DNA from: Methylobacterium sp. 17Sr1-1
GTDB lineage: Bacteria > Pseudomonadota > Alphaproteobacteria > Rhizobiales > Beijerinckiaceae
NCBI RefSeq assembly: GCF_003173775.1
Contig: NZ_CP029552.1
Coordinates: 1,869,001 to 1,933,000 of the forward strand
Reading direction: 5' to 3'
Length of the DNA: 64,000 bases
Numbering within the stretch: position 1 is the first letter of the stretch; each line of letters starts with the position of its first letter. The notes under the pieces are model-generated. The model ran no database searches, was not told where the DNA came from, and worked only from the letters and a program-made list of their open reading frames with translations. Below, one piece after another: positions 26,338 through 35,433 of the stretch. The position numbers were made by a program, and so were the translations under genes.

Positions 26338-26964
26338 TCACCGCGCCAGCTCGCGCAGGCCGAGGCGGATCAGGGTCTTGGCCTCCATCGCCGCCGCGCC
26401 CTCGCCGGCGCCCTTGAGCGCCGCGGCCACCGCCGCCGAGGCCTGGACCTGGGCGTAGCCGAGATTGACCAGCGCCGAGATCGCGTCGGCGACGGGCTGG
26501 GGCGCGGTCCTGTCCTCCACCGCCCCGGTGAGCTGGATCAGGGCCGGATCGACGGGGGAGAAGGCCGGGGCCTTGTCCTTCAGCTCGGCCACCAGCCGGG
26601 CGGCCAGCCGCGGGCCGACGCCGGGAGCGCGGGCGACCGCGCCCTTGTCGCCGGTGGCGATGGCGGTGGCGAGGTCGCCCGGCTCCATCACCGAGAGCAC
26701 GCCGAGGGCCACCCGCGTGCCGACGCCCTGCACGGTCTGGAGGAGGCGGAACCACTCGCGCTCCGCATCGGCCCGGAAGCCGTAGAGGCGGATCATGTCC
26801 TCGCGGACGTGGGTCTCGATCGCCAGCTCCGCCGCCTCGCCGGTGGGCGGCAGGCGCTGCAGCGTCCGGGCCGAGCAATGCACCACGTAGCCGACGCCGT
26901 GCACGTCGAGGATCACGAAATCCTCGCCGTAGGAATCCACCACGCCCTTCAGCTTGCCGATCAT
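26338..26964 (-). CDS. ruvA: Holliday junction branch migration protein RuvA
   Basis: A 208-residue protein with all three RuvA domains: the OB fold [20 protein letters not shown], the double helix-hairpin-helix ([17 protein letters not shown] and [19 protein letters not shown]), and the C-terminal domain III that regulates RuvB. RuvA tetramers hold the four-way junction while RuvB pumps DNA. Neither ruvC upstream nor ruvB downstream is present, so the usual ruvCAB arrangement is broken here. Confidence 0.96.
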   Translation of the reverse strand: MIGKLKGVVDSYGEDFVILDVHGVGYVVHCSARTLQRLPPTGEAAELAIETHVREDMIRLYGFRADAEREWFRLLQTVQGVGTRVALGVLSVMEPGDLATAIATGDKGAVARAPGVGPRLAARLVAELKDKAPAFSPVDPALIQLTGAVEDRTAPQPVADAISALVNLGYAQVQASAAVAAALKGAGEGAAAMEAKTLIRLGLRELAR

Positions 26965-27073
26965 CGCCCGTCGGATCTCCGGCGGGCCGACAGGGCCCGG
27001 ATCCCGGGCCATACCCAGCCCGGCCCCGGCCCACAAGGCGGCGCGATGCGGCGCGTCGCCCCGTCGACGGCGC

Positions 27074-27712
27074 TCAGCTCAGGCGGCGCAGATAGGCCCG
27101 GCGCAGGCTCTTGCCGATCTCGCGGCCGAGCTCGAGGAGCAGCATGTCGACGATCTTCAGGAGGAACGGCCGGTCCGCCGTCGCCAGGGCCTCGCGGGCG
27201 GCGATGCAGGCCTCGGCGGCCTGCTCCAGCGGGCAGTCCGGCCGTGCATCGACGCAGTGGTCGTAGGCCGTGTCGCTCAGGGCGCTGCCGGTCATGTCGA
27301 CCAGGATGCCGTGCGCCCGGGCCGGGCGGCCGTCGCCGTCGCGCTCGTAGCGGGCGCGGGAGAGCACCCACAGGGTCCGGCCGGCGGCGTCCCGCACCCG
27401 GAACTCGGCGACGAACGAGCCGCCTTCCGCCGCGCCGTGCTGCATCCGGGCGATGACGGCGTCGCGGTCGTCGGGGTGGATGCAGGCGGCGAAGACCCGC
27501 AGGGGCGCGCCCTTGGCCAGGCGGTCGAGATCGGCCCCGAACAGGCTGCCGGCGACGTCGTCGGCATGCATCCGGTCGGCGGCGATGTCCCACGACCAGG
27601 TGCCGACCATGTCCGCCGTCATCGGCGGGGCCGGCCGCACCCTTCCGGCGCCGCGTCTTCCCTCGACGTCCCCGATCATGATGGTCCGCAGCCCCTTCGC
27701 CTCGCTCGACAC
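27074..27712 (-). CDS. PAS domain protein (PAS_3 type)
   Basis: A 212-residue soluble protein with one PAS fold: [35 protein letters not shown] and [21 protein letters not shown] helical C-terminal region of about 70 residues has no kinase or cyclase motif. It may be a stand-alone sensor that binds a partner. It is close upstream of ruvA but not overlapping, with no obvious functional link. Confidence 0.75.
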   Translation of the reverse strand: MSSEAKGLRTIMIGDVEGRRGAGRVRPAPPMTADMVGTWSWDIAADRMHADDVAGSLFGADLDRLAKGAPLRVFAACIHPDDRDAVIARMQHGAAEGGSFVAEFRVRDAAGRTLWVLSRARYERDGDGRPARAHGILVDMTGSALSDTAYDHCVDARPDCPLEQAAEACIAAREALATADRPFLLKIVDMLLLELGREIGKSLRRAYLRRLS

Positions 27713-28257
27713 CCCCCGATGGTCGGGCCTGTCCCGGCCTTGTGCGCTTCGCCGGTGAGGCCGGTCAATGCAGTCAATTTCCGGTGGCTGGGCCGGCCGA
27801 GCTTCGTCGGGCGCGATGTCTGGCGCCTCGTGACGGCAACCGGATCACGAGGCCGGGCGCCCGAACGTCCAGCGAAGCCATTGCAGCCGTCGTCGACCGC
27901 GTCACCCTTGGGGTGGTCCTTTGCCAGGAGCAGCTTTTACTTATTTGCATTTTCAAAATATCGTCGAGTGATTTTTTCTATTATCGGTCTGCCGGGCGTG
28001 AAATATTTTCTTTATCAGAAGTATTGCGGGCGAAAGTGAGGGATTCGATCTCGTCGTGGGCGGCCTTATCCAGCCGTGGATCGGTGTGAATTCCTCCCGT
28101 TGTCGGGACATCCACAGGCGAACCCAGCGTCATGAATGGTTCTGACGGCGCGGCGCCGTGCCGGACCCCATCCTGCCATCCGCCAGGGCGCACCGGGCCG
28201 CCCGCGACCCGGCCTCGGCTTGCGCCCCACAGGGATTTTCACTAGGAACCAGGGCAT
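27713..28257. other. intergenic stretch with an AT-rich island before tRNA-Pro
   Basis: No credible gene is seen. From about 27925 to 28030 the sequence is strongly AT-rich for this genome (runs such as tgattttttctattatc and gaaatattttctttatc), next to a tRNA gene. That could be a promoter region or the remnant of acquired DNA; no integrase or direct repeat of the tRNA 3-prime end was found in the window. Confidence 0.5.
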
Positions 28258-28334
<77 letters not shown>

Positions 28335-28358
28335 TCACTCCATGGACCAGAGCCCGCG

Positions 28359-28667
28359 ATGTCGACCGCCCGCATCTTCCGCCCTGCCAAGGACCCGACC
28401 CAGTCCGGCCTCGCCCGGACCAAGCAGTGGACGCTGGAGTTCGACCAGACGAGCCCGCGGGAGACCGAGCCGCTGATGGGCTGGACCTCGTCCTCGGACA
28501 TGCTGCAGCAGGTGCGGCTCGAGTTCGACACCAAGGAGGAGGCGATCGCCTACGCGACCCGCGAGGGCATCGCCTACCGGGTCGAGGAGCCGCAGCTGCC
28601 CCTGCGCCGCGGCCTCTCCTATTCCGACAATTTCAAGTACAACCGCACCGCGCCCTGGACGCACTGA
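28359..28667 (+). CDS. NADH dehydrogenase accessory subunit, NDUFS4/ETC complex I family
   Basis: A 102-residue protein: MSTARIFRPAKDPTQSGLAR, WTLEFDQTSPRETEPLMGWT, then the ending SYSDNFKYNRTAPWTH, all typical of the alphaproteobacterial homologue of mitochondrial NDUFS4. It is an accessory part of respiratory complex I at the inner membrane. It lies just after tRNA-Pro and alone; the nuo genes are not nearby. Confidence 0.93.
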   Translation: MSTARIFRPAKDPTQSGLARTKQWTLEFDQTSPRETEPLMGWTSSSDMLQQVRLEFDTKEEAIAYATREGIAYRVEEPQLPLRRGLSYSDNFKYNRTAPWTH

Positions 28668-28683
28668 GTTCCGGCCTCGCGCC

Positions 28684-29778
28684 TCAGAACGCGTAGCGCA
28701 CGCCGCAATAGGGCAGCTCCTCGGCGAGGAGCGCCTTGAACCGGGCGAGCCAGCGGCCCTTCCAGCCGCTGCGGTAGCGCAGGTTCTCCATCCCGCCCTC
28801 GGAGCGCTTGCTCTCCTGGATGTCGGGGCGCCACAAGAGCGCCTCGGCCTTCGGGTGCCAGCGCAGGTTCACGTCGTGCAACGCGGCGTTGTGGGTGAGG
28901 AAGATGATCTCGGCCTTCAGCTGCGCCCTCACGGCGGGGCCGATGCCGGCATCGAGCGCGCGGAACAGCGCCCGCCAATCCTCCTCCCAGCCCTCGTAGA
29001 GGATCACCGGCGAGAAGTTGACGTGGACCTCGTAGCCCGCCGCCACGAAGGCGTCGATTGCCGCGATGCGCTCCGCCATCGGCGAGGTGCGCACGTCGAC
29101 CACCCGGGCGATGCGCTCGGGCATCAGCGAGAAGCGGATCCGGGTCTTGCCCTCGGGCGCGTAGGCGAGCAGGTCGCGGTTGACGAACTTGGTGGCGAAC
29201 GACGCCTTGGCGTTCGGAATGTCACGGAATAGCCCGACGAGGTCGCGCACGCTGTCGCAGGCGAGCGCATCGACCGAGAGGTCGCCGTTCTCGCCGATGT
29301 CGTAGACCCAGAACCGGTCGTCGATCTGGTCGGGCGCGGGGAGGGGGCCTTGCGCGGCGGCGTGGCGCCGGATCGCCCGGCCGACGGCCTCGGTGTTGAC
29401 GAACAGGGTGATCGGGTTGGCGTAGCCCTTGCGGCGCGGCACGTAGCAGTAGGCGCAGGCCATGGCGCAGCCGTTGGAGCTCGACGGCGCGATGAAGTGG
29501 GCGCTGCGGCCGTTCGGCCGCGAGGTCAGGCCCTTCTTGATCCCGAGCACCAGGGTCGAGCGCTTGATCCGCACCCAGTCCTCGACCGAGCCGGCATTGC
29601 CGTGCAGCTCCGGGATGTTCCAGTGCGAGGGCACTACGATGCGCCGCGCATCCGGAAAACGCTCCAGGACCTCGCGGCCGCGGGGAAAGTCCTCCACCGC
29701 GGGCTCGTGGTAGATCGTGTCGATGGCGAGCAGGTTCGACAGGGGCGGGCTCGGGGGAGGCGCGGGGGGACTCGTCAC
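28684..29778 (-). CDS. spore photoproduct lyase family radical SAM enzyme
   Basis: A 364-residue radical SAM protein with the [4Fe-4S] motif CxxxCxxC at Cys104, Cys108 and Cys111 (NGCAMACAYCYVPRRKGYA), matching the spore photoproduct lyase spacing, plus FWVYDIGENGDLSVDAL and the C-terminal YCGVRYAF. SPL repairs the UV thymine dimer of spores; this organism does not look like a spore former, so the alphaproteobacterial branch may repair another DNA photolesion. GTG start overlapping the MFS stop by four bases, so it is coupled to an exporter. Confidence 0.88.
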   Translation of the reverse strand: MTSPPAPPPSPPLSNLLAIDTIYHEPAVEDFPRGREVLERFPDARRIVVPSHWNIPELHGNAGSVEDWVRIKRSTLVLGIKKGLTSRPNGRSAHFIAPSSSNGCAMACAYCYVPRRKGYANPITLFVNTEAVGRAIRRHAAAQGPLPAPDQIDDRFWVYDIGENGDLSVDALACDSVRDLVGLFRDIPNAKASFATKFVNRDLLAYAPEGKTRIRFSLMPERIARVVDVRTSPMAERIAAIDAFVAAGYEVHVNFSPVILYEGWEEDWRALFRALDAGIGPAVRAQLKAEIIFLTHNAALHDVNLRWHPKAEALLWRPDIQESKRSEGGMENLRYRSGWKGRWLARFKALLAEELPYCGVRYAF

Positions 29779-30941
29779 GATCTAGGGCGGTCGCGGGGCT
29801 CCAGCAGGGGCACCAGCAGGCTCGCCGCCGCGAAGGCGCCGCCGACCGCGCAGAGCGCCGGCCAGCCGCCGGCCGCGAAGGCCCGGGTGCCGGCCGAGGC
29901 GCCGAGCGCCCCGCCGACGAAGATCGCGGTGAAGAACACCGTGTTGATCCGCCCGCGGGCGCCGGGGGCGAGGGCATAGACCCGGGTCTGGTTGGCGATC
30001 AGCGCGGTGTTGATGCCGATGTCGATGAGCAGGACCCCGATCGCGAGGGCGACGAGCGAGTGGCCGCCGAACAGGCCGAACACCGCAAAGGCGGCGAGCG
30101 TCAAGACGGCGCCGCCGATCAGCACCGGGCGCGGGCTGCGCGTGTCGGCGAAGCGCCCGGCGAGGGGGGCGCAGAGTGCGCCCGCCGCGCCGATCAGCCC
30201 GAACAGGCCGGCGCCGGCCGGATCGAGCCCGAAGGGCGGCGCCTCGACGAGGAGCGCCAGCGTGGTCCAGAACGCGTTGAAGGCGGCAAACAGCAGCGCC
30301 TGGGCGAGGGCGGCACGCCGCAGGACCGGCTGGGTGCGCACGAGGTCGAGGATCGAGCCCATCAGCGCGCCGTAGCCGAGACGCGCGGCGGGCGGCGTCC
30401 GCGGCAGCCCGGCCCAGGCGAGGCCGGCGAGCGCCACCGACAGCCCGGCCGCCCCGACGAACACCGCCCGCCAGCCCGCCCAGGCGCCGACGAAGCCGCT
30501 CACGGTGCGGGCGAGCAGGATGCCGAGCAGCAGGCCGGTCATCACCTGGCCGACCATCCGGCCGCGCACCGCGTCGGGCGCCAGCTCGGCGGCGAAGGGC
30601 ACCGCCTGCTGGGCGGCGGTCGAGAGCACCCCGATCAGGAAGCTCGCCAGCACCAGGACGGAGAGGCTGGTGCTCGCGGCGGCCAGCACCAGCACGCCGG
30701 CGAGGAGCAGGAGCTGGCCGACGATCAGGCTGCGCCGCGCCAGCTTGTCGCCGAGCGGCACGAGGCCGAGGATGCCGACCCCGTAGCCGGCGAGCGTCGC
30801 GGTCGGCACCAGCACCGAGGCGTCGTGGCCGAAGGCCTGGACCAGGAGGCCGAGCAGCGGCTGGTTGTAGTAGATGTTGGCGACCGCCCCGCCGGCGATC
30901 AAGCTGAGGCTCAGGCGGGTCGCGGCGGAGAGGGGCGACAT
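29775..30941 (-). CDS. MFS transporter (drug/sugar efflux type)
   Basis: A 388-residue inner-membrane protein with 12 predicted helices. Motifs: GGAVANIYYNQPLLGLL at the first helix, LVPLGDKLARRSLI (motif A loop between helices 2 and 3) and QQAVPFAAELAPDAVRGRMVG. It resembles the YnfM/AraJ-like DHA1 efflux group. ATG at 30941. Translationally coupled to the SPL-like gene downstream. Substrate unknown. Confidence 0.92.
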   Translation of the reverse strand: MSPLSAATRLSLSLIAGGAVANIYYNQPLLGLLVQAFGHDASVLVPTATLAGYGVGILGLVPLGDKLARRSLIVGQLLLLAGVLVLAAASTSLSVLVLASFLIGVLSTAAQQAVPFAAELAPDAVRGRMVGQVMTGLLLGILLARTVSGFVGAWAGWRAVFVGAAGLSVALAGLAWAGLPRTPPAARLGYGALMGSILDLVRTQPVLRRAALAQALLFAAFNAFWTTLALLVEAPPFGLDPAGAGLFGLIGAAGALCAPLAGRFADTRSPRPVLIGGAVLTLAAFAVFGLFGGHSLVALAIGVLLIDIGINTALIANQTRVYALAPGARGRINTVFFTAIFVGGALGASAGTRAFAAGGWPALCAVGGAFAAASLLVPLLEPRDRPRS

Positions 30942-31387
30942 GGACGTGGTCCTGCGTGAGCGCTGCCTGCATGAGCGCTTGTCGGTGCCCGACATAGCGG
31001 GTTTTCGCGCTGCGGCACGGGAGCTGCCCGCACGGGAGGTCCGCCCTGCGGGCATGCCGCCGCAAGGGAAACGCCTCGGGCGAAAGGCGCGATCACACGC
31101 CCGTGAGGCACCTTCCGTGAGCGGAGATCATCGCCACATGGGGAAGTGAGCAGATCGGAAGAACCGGCTTGCCTCGGCGCGGGACGCGCCGATACTCTTT
31201 CCCGATCGCAGTCGATCGGTTCCCCGATGGGCGAAACGCGATGTCGGACGGAGTGCGGAGGTGCACCTCGTCCCGGACCCGGCCGATGGCCGCGGCGCGG
31301 GCGCTCCGGGAACCGGGTTCCTCCGGGGGACTATGAGCGGTGATGAATCCCGCCATCGACGCGATCCATCGCCTAAGGAGACGGACG
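30942..31387. other. intergenic stretch, no gene recognised
   Basis: About 446 bases between the divergent MFS and small hypothetical genes. Short frames on both strands look random. Expected to hold both promoters; no clear box or palindrome could be assigned. Confidence 0.45.
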
Positions 31388-31588
31388 ATGTCGCAGTACC
31401 GCGTACTGTTCGCCAAGCAGATCCTCGGAGTCCCGTTCACCGTCGGGACCGTCGAGATCACCCGTGCCCGCGATCCGGAGCGGGCGGTGCGCGCCGCCGC
31501 CCTGCGCTTCGCCCGTCAGCACGGCGTCGAGGATTGGCGCGAGCGGGCCGACGTGGCCGCGCTCGACGGGGCGGCCCAGCCCGCCTGA
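31388..31588 (+). CDS. small conserved hypothetical protein
   Basis: A 66-residue protein: a beta-rich N-terminal half (YRVLFAKQILGVPFTVGTVEI) and a helical half (DPERAVRAAALRFARQHGV). ATG 31388 has AAGGAG nine bases upstream, a strong argument for this start. No signal peptide and no family I can name. Confidence 0.65.
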   Translation: MSQYRVLFAKQILGVPFTVGTVEITRARDPERAVRAAALRFARQHGVEDWRERADVAALDGAAQPA

Positions 31589-31691
31589 CCGGCGCCCCCG
31601 CACCCACGGTTCGATGCAGCGCCCGATTGCCCCGCGATCGGGCGCTGTCCTATGAGGGGCCGACCCGACTCCTCCGAGGACGCCCCGCCCG

Positions 31692-32033
31692 ATGGCCCGC
31701 CTGCGCTCCGATTTCTGGGTCGCCGCCCACCTGCGCCGCTGCGCGGTCGAGGGGGTGAGCGCGGTGCAGCGCCGCCGCGGCGCGCCGGAGGCGGGGGCGA
31801 TCTTCGTGAAGGTCGACCGCCTCGACGGGAGCGCCGACCTCTACGGCCCGGCGCCTCAGGCCCTGTTCGAGGGCAACGAGGAGGGCGGGCGCCGCTTCGA
31901 GGCCCTGATGCGCGAGGCCCTGCCGCCGGACGTCGAGGCCCGGCTCGCCAAGGAAATCCGGTTCGATTCCGATCTCTGGATCGTCGAGATCGACGACCGG
32001 GAGGGCCGGCATTTCCTGGACCTGTCCGCCTAG
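31692..32033 (+). CDS. DUF1491 family protein
   Basis: A 113-residue protein with the family order RLRSDFWVAAHLRRCAVEGV, GAIFVKVDRLDG, DLYGPAPQALF and KEIRFDSDLWIVEIDDREGRHFLD. Restricted mostly to alphaproteobacteria; function unknown. Probably a small soluble protein. Confidence 0.85.
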   Translation: MARLRSDFWVAAHLRRCAVEGVSAVQRRRGAPEAGAIFVKVDRLDGSADLYGPAPQALFEGNEEGGRRFEALMREALPPDVEARLAKEIRFDSDLWIVEIDDREGRHFLDLSA

Positions 32034-32127
32034 GGTCGTCGGCCGGTCGGCTGTCCGCCGGCGCCGGAACGCGGCATAAGGGGGGACCGCCCGCGAGGCG
32101 GTGGCATCGGCCCTGCAAGCGTCGCGG

Positions 32128-32211
32128 GGCTCCAGGTTTTTGGCTCCAGGTTCTTGGCTCCAGGTTCTTGGCTCCAGGTTCTTGGCTCCAGGTTCTTGGC
32201 TCCAGGTTCTT
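32128..32211 (+). repeat. six tandem copies of a 14-bp unit (GGCTCCAGGTTCTT) upstream of argE-like gene
   Basis: Exactly 84 bases. The first unit has one change (GGTTTTT for GGTTCTT) and the other five are identical. It ends 45 bases before the ATG of the deacetylase gene. The near-perfect identity of the copies points to recent slipped-strand expansion, so the copy number may vary between strains and alter spacing or leader structure. Confidence 0.95.
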
Positions 32212-32256
32212 GCACCGCCCCTTCTCGCACCACCCCGTCAGGCCCGTACGCTTCCC

Positions 32257-33432
32257 ATGACGTCCTCCGATTCCACGCTCCCCGTCATCAAGGACCTCCT
32301 CGCCACCCTCGTGGGCTTCGAGACGGTCAGCTCGGCGAGCAACCTGCCCCTCGTCGATCACGTCGAGGCGTATTGCCGCCGCCACGGCGCCGCGGTCGAG
32401 CGGGTGGTCGACGCGACCGGCGAGAAGGCGGCCCTGTGGGTCACCGTCGGGCCGGCGGACCGGCCGGGCTACGTGCTGTCGGGCCACAGCGACGTGGTGC
32501 CGGTGGAGGGCCAGGACTGGACGCACGACCCGTTCCGGCTGACCGAGATCGACGGGCGCCTCTACGGCCGCGGCACCTCCGACATGAAGGGCTTCCTCGC
32601 CGTCTGCCTGGCGCTCCTGCCCGAGATGGCGGCAGCGCCCCTCACCCGCCCGCTCCACCTCGCGATCTCCTACGACGAGGAGATCGGCTGCCTCGGCGTC
32701 CGGCCGCTCATCGCCCATCTCCGCGAGCAGCGGATTCAGCCCCTGGGCTGCTTCGTCGGCGAGCCGACCGGCATGGCGGTGGTGATCGGCCACAAGGGGA
32801 AGTACGGCGCGAAGGCGACCTTCCGGGGCCGGGCCTGCCACTCGGCGCTGGCGCCGACGGGGGTCAACGCGATCGAGTACGCGGCGCGCTTCATCGACCG
32901 GGTGCGGCTGACCGCCGAGGGGCTCGCGAAGGACGGCGCCCGGGACGACCTCTACGACGTGCCCCACACGACCGGGCTCACCGCCCTGGTCCAGGGCGGC
33001 ACGGCGCTCAACATCGTGCCCGACCGCTGCACCGTCGGGTTCGAGTTCCGGGGCATCGCCGCCGACGATCCCCGCGCCCTCGCCGAGACGGTGCTGGCCT
33101 ACGCCCGCGACGTGCTGGTGCCGGAGATGCAGGCCCGCGATCCGGCTTGCGGCCTCACGGTCGAGCCGGTGATCGACTATCCGGGCCTCGACATCGCCCC
33201 CGACGCGCCCCTCGTCACCCTGGCCAAGCGCCTCGCCGGCCGCAACGCCCACGCCAAGGTGTCCTACGGCACCGAGGCCGGCCTGTTCCAGAGCCTCGGC
33301 GACATCCCCTCGGTGGTGATCGGCCCCGGCGACATCGCCCGCGCCCACAAGGCCGACGAGTATGTCGAGACGGGCGAACTCGCGGAATGCGGCGCCTTCC
33401 TGCGCCGGCTGATCGCCGAGAGCTGCGCGTAG
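32257..33432 (+). CDS. argE: acetylornithine deacetylase (M20 peptidase family)
   Basis: A 391-residue di-zinc M20 enzyme: LSGHSDVVPVEGQDW (metal His and Asp), GRGTSDMKGFLAVCLALLPEM (bridging Asp), the catalytic pair in SYDEEIGCLG, GEPTGMAVVIGHKGK, and the late metal His in HKADEYVE. It removes acetate from N-acetylornithine in arginine synthesis, though related M20 amidases cannot be excluded. The longer in-frame start would translate the 14-bp repeat array and was rejected. No good ribosome-binding site is visible before ATG 32257. Confidence 0.88.
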   Translation: MTSSDSTLPVIKDLLATLVGFETVSSASNLPLVDHVEAYCRRHGAAVERVVDATGEKAALWVTVGPADRPGYVLSGHSDVVPVEGQDWTHDPFRLTEIDGRLYGRGTSDMKGFLAVCLALLPEMAAAPLTRPLHLAISYDEEIGCLGVRPLIAHLREQRIQPLGCFVGEPTGMAVVIGHKGKYGAKATFRGRACHSALAPTGVNAIEYAARFIDRVRLTAEGLAKDGARDDLYDVPHTTGLTALVQGGTALNIVPDRCTVGFEFRGIAADDPRALAETVLAYARDVLVPEMQARDPACGLTVEPVIDYPGLDIAPDAPLVTLAKRLAGRNAHAKVSYGTEAGLFQSLGDIPSVVIGPGDIARAHKADEYVETGELAECGAFLRRLIAESCA

Positions 33433-33520
33433 AGGCCATGATGGTCCGTCGGCCGGCGCTTGACCGCGGCCTCGCCGAGGCGGATGACCGCGCGCCCAGT
33501 TCCGCCCAGCGTGCGCGTCC

Positions 33521-34447
33521 ATGATCGTCCGTCCCCGGCCCGGCGCCCTCGCGATCCTGTTCGCGCTGCGCGGGTCGATCCTGCCGCAGATCGCCCCGCA
33601 GGTGATCGCCCTCACCGCCGTGTCCTGCCTGGTGGTGGCGACGGAGCAGCGCTGGGCTCACGCGATCCCGCTCAATGCCGGGATCGGGCCGTTCACGCTG
33701 ATCGGCCTCGCCCTCTCGATCTTCCTCAGCTTCCGCAACAACGCCTGCTACGACCGCTGGTGGGAGGCCCGGAAGGTGTGGGGCGCCCTGATCGTCGAGG
33801 CCCGGGGCCTCGCCCGGCTGCTCGGGGCGCTGCTGCCCACCGACGGGGCGGAGAACGCGGACCTGCGCCGGCGCTGCCTCAACCGCCTCGCGGGCTTCGC
33901 CCACGCGCTCCATGCCCGCCTGCGAGGGCGCGACGCCGCCGCGGCGGCCGCCCCCTTCCTGCCGGAAGCCGAGCGCGGGCGGCTGCCGGCCTGCGCCAGC
34001 CCGGTGGATGCGGCGTTGTCGAACCTCGCCGCCGATCTCGGGGCGGCGCTCCGGGAGGGGACCTTGAGCGACGTGTCGTTCGGCCTGTTCGAGCAGAAGC
34101 TCGCCGGGTTGTCGGGGGTGCAGGCGGCCTGCGAGCGCATCCAGGGCACGCCCCTGCCGTTCGCCTACACGCTGCTCCTCTACCGCACCGCGTGGCTCTA
34201 CTGCCTGCTGCTGCCCTTCGGGCTCGCGGCCTCCCTCGGCTGGGGCACGCCGGTGGCGACGGCGCTCGTCGCCTACACCTTCTTCGGCCTCGACGCGCTC
34301 GGCGACGAGCTGGAGGAGCCGTTCGGCTCGGCCGCCAACGACCTGCCCCTCGACGCGCTCCTGCGCACCGTCGACGGCGTGGTGCAGGACGCCCTCGGCG
34401 CGCCGGTGCCGCCGCCGCTGGCGCCGGAGCGCTACTGGCTGCGCTGA
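33521..34447 (+). CDS. bestrophin family ion channel
   Basis: A 308-residue membrane protein with the bacterial bestrophin (UPF0187) motifs: IPLNAGIGPFTLIGLALSIFLSFRNN, CYDRWWEARKVWGALI, then PFAYTLLLYRTAWLYCLLLPFGL and DALGDELEEPFG. Four TM helices form a pentameric anion or cation channel in characterised members. It follows argE by 88 bases but has no evident link with it. Confidence 0.92.
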   Translation: MIVRPRPGALAILFALRGSILPQIAPQVIALTAVSCLVVATEQRWAHAIPLNAGIGPFTLIGLALSIFLSFRNNACYDRWWEARKVWGALIVEARGLARLLGALLPTDGAENADLRRRCLNRLAGFAHALHARLRGRDAAAAAAPFLPEAERGRLPACASPVDAALSNLAADLGAALREGTLSDVSFGLFEQKLAGLSGVQAACERIQGTPLPFAYTLLLYRTAWLYCLLLPFGLAASLGWGTPVATALVAYTFFGLDALGDELEEPFGSAANDLPLDALLRTVDGVVQDALGAPVPPPLAPERYWLR

Positions 34448-34455
34448 ACGACGTT

Positions 34456-34612
34456 ATACCAACGGCCCAAGATGCTGACGCATCAACGTCGATCTCGGGC
34501 AGGCCCGAGACCGGCGAGGCCGTTGACCCATTTCGCATTTCCGACCCCAAGCCAGAGGCTTGGCAAAAATTCGAGAACGGCACCAAAGGTCGTCTTCAAC
34601 GACCGTTGGTAT
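34456..34612 (+). repeat. 157-bp MITE-like repeat, copy 2
   Basis: Here the terminal inverted repeats are perfect: ATACCAACGG at the left end and CCGTTGGTAT at the right end. Same length as copy 1 at 17415-17571. It sits between bestrophin and map, and its last base is also the last base of the map stop codon (TAA read leftward at 34614-34612). Confidence 0.85.
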
Positions 34613-35364
34613 TACTGCCCCGGCACGGTGAGGACGAGCGGCCCGTTGCGGGTCGCCACCACCGTGTGCTCGTACTGCACTGTTAGCGCCCGCGGCCGGC
34701 TGTAGAGGGTCCAGGGATCGTCGCCGTTCTCGGCATAGTCGGCGCCGAGCGACAGGAAAGGCTCGACGGTGAAGACCAGCCCCTCGGCCATGATCCGGCG
34801 CTCGGAAGCGTCGGGCCAGGTCGCGATCTCGGTCGGCTCCTCGTGCAGCGCGGCGCCGACGCCGTGGCTCGCGAGGTTGCGCACCAGGGTGTAGCCGTTC
34901 TTCTTGGCGAAGGCGCCGACCGCCCGGCCGATGCCGGAGAGCGGCTTGCCGGCCCCGACCTGGCGCAGGCCCGTCCACATCGCCCGGCGCCCGTCGCGGC
35001 ACAGCCGCTCGACCGCGCGGGTCACCGGCGGCACCGCGAAGGAGGCGCCGGTATCGGAGAACCAGCCGTCCTTCTCCGCCGAGACGTCGATGTTGACGAG
35101 GTCGCCGGGGGCGATCCGGCGCTCGCCCGGGATGCCGTGCGCGACCTCCTCGTTGACGCTGATGCAGGTCGCGCCGGGAAAGCCGTAGACCATCTCGGGC
35201 GCCGGCCGGGCGCCCGCCCGCTCCAGGACGTCCCGCCCGATCGCGTCGAGGTCGAGGGTGGTCATGCCGGGCTCGATCGCCCGGCCCATCGCCTCCAGCG
35301 CCTCGGCGACGATGCGCCCGATCCGGCGCAGGCCCTCCAGCTCGTCGTCGCTCGAAACCGTCAT
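34612..35364 (-). CDS. map: type I methionine aminopeptidase
   Basis: A 250-residue enzyme removing initiator methionine. Metal ligands are seen in VNIDVSAEKDGWFSDTGASF (two Asp), SHGVGAALHEEP (His) and LVFTVEPFLS and YEHTVVATRNG (Glu residues). ATG 35364 is preferred because AAGGACG lies just upstream; a longer start to 35430 is possible. As the last gene of the leftward aromatic cluster it is probably a second map copy rather than part of that pathway. Confidence 0.92.
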   Translation of the reverse strand: MTVSSDDELEGLRRIGRIVAEALEAMGRAIEPGMTTLDLDAIGRDVLERAGARPAPEMVYGFPGATCISVNEEVAHGIPGERRIAPGDLVNIDVSAEKDGWFSDTGASFAVPPVTRAVERLCRDGRRAMWTGLRQVGAGKPLSGIGRAVGAFAKKNGYTLVRNLASHGVGAALHEEPTEIATWPDASERRIMAEGLVFTVEPFLSLGADYAENGDDPWTLYSRPRALTVQYEHTVVATRNGPLVLTVPGQ

Positions 35365-35433
35365 CTCGTCGTCCTTCGCCGCGGGCCCCTTGCGGGGGTG
35401 CTTGTGCCATCGCGGCGGGGTCGCGGCCAAGCG

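Noticed and set aside
32128..32211. Possible CRISPR array
   Set aside because: Units are 14 bases, directly tandem and have no unique spacers; no cas genes nearby.
32101..32256. Longer argE start reading through the tandem repeat (GSRFLAPGSWLQVL repeats)
   Set aside because: The extension is only the translated VNTR, with no family similarity.
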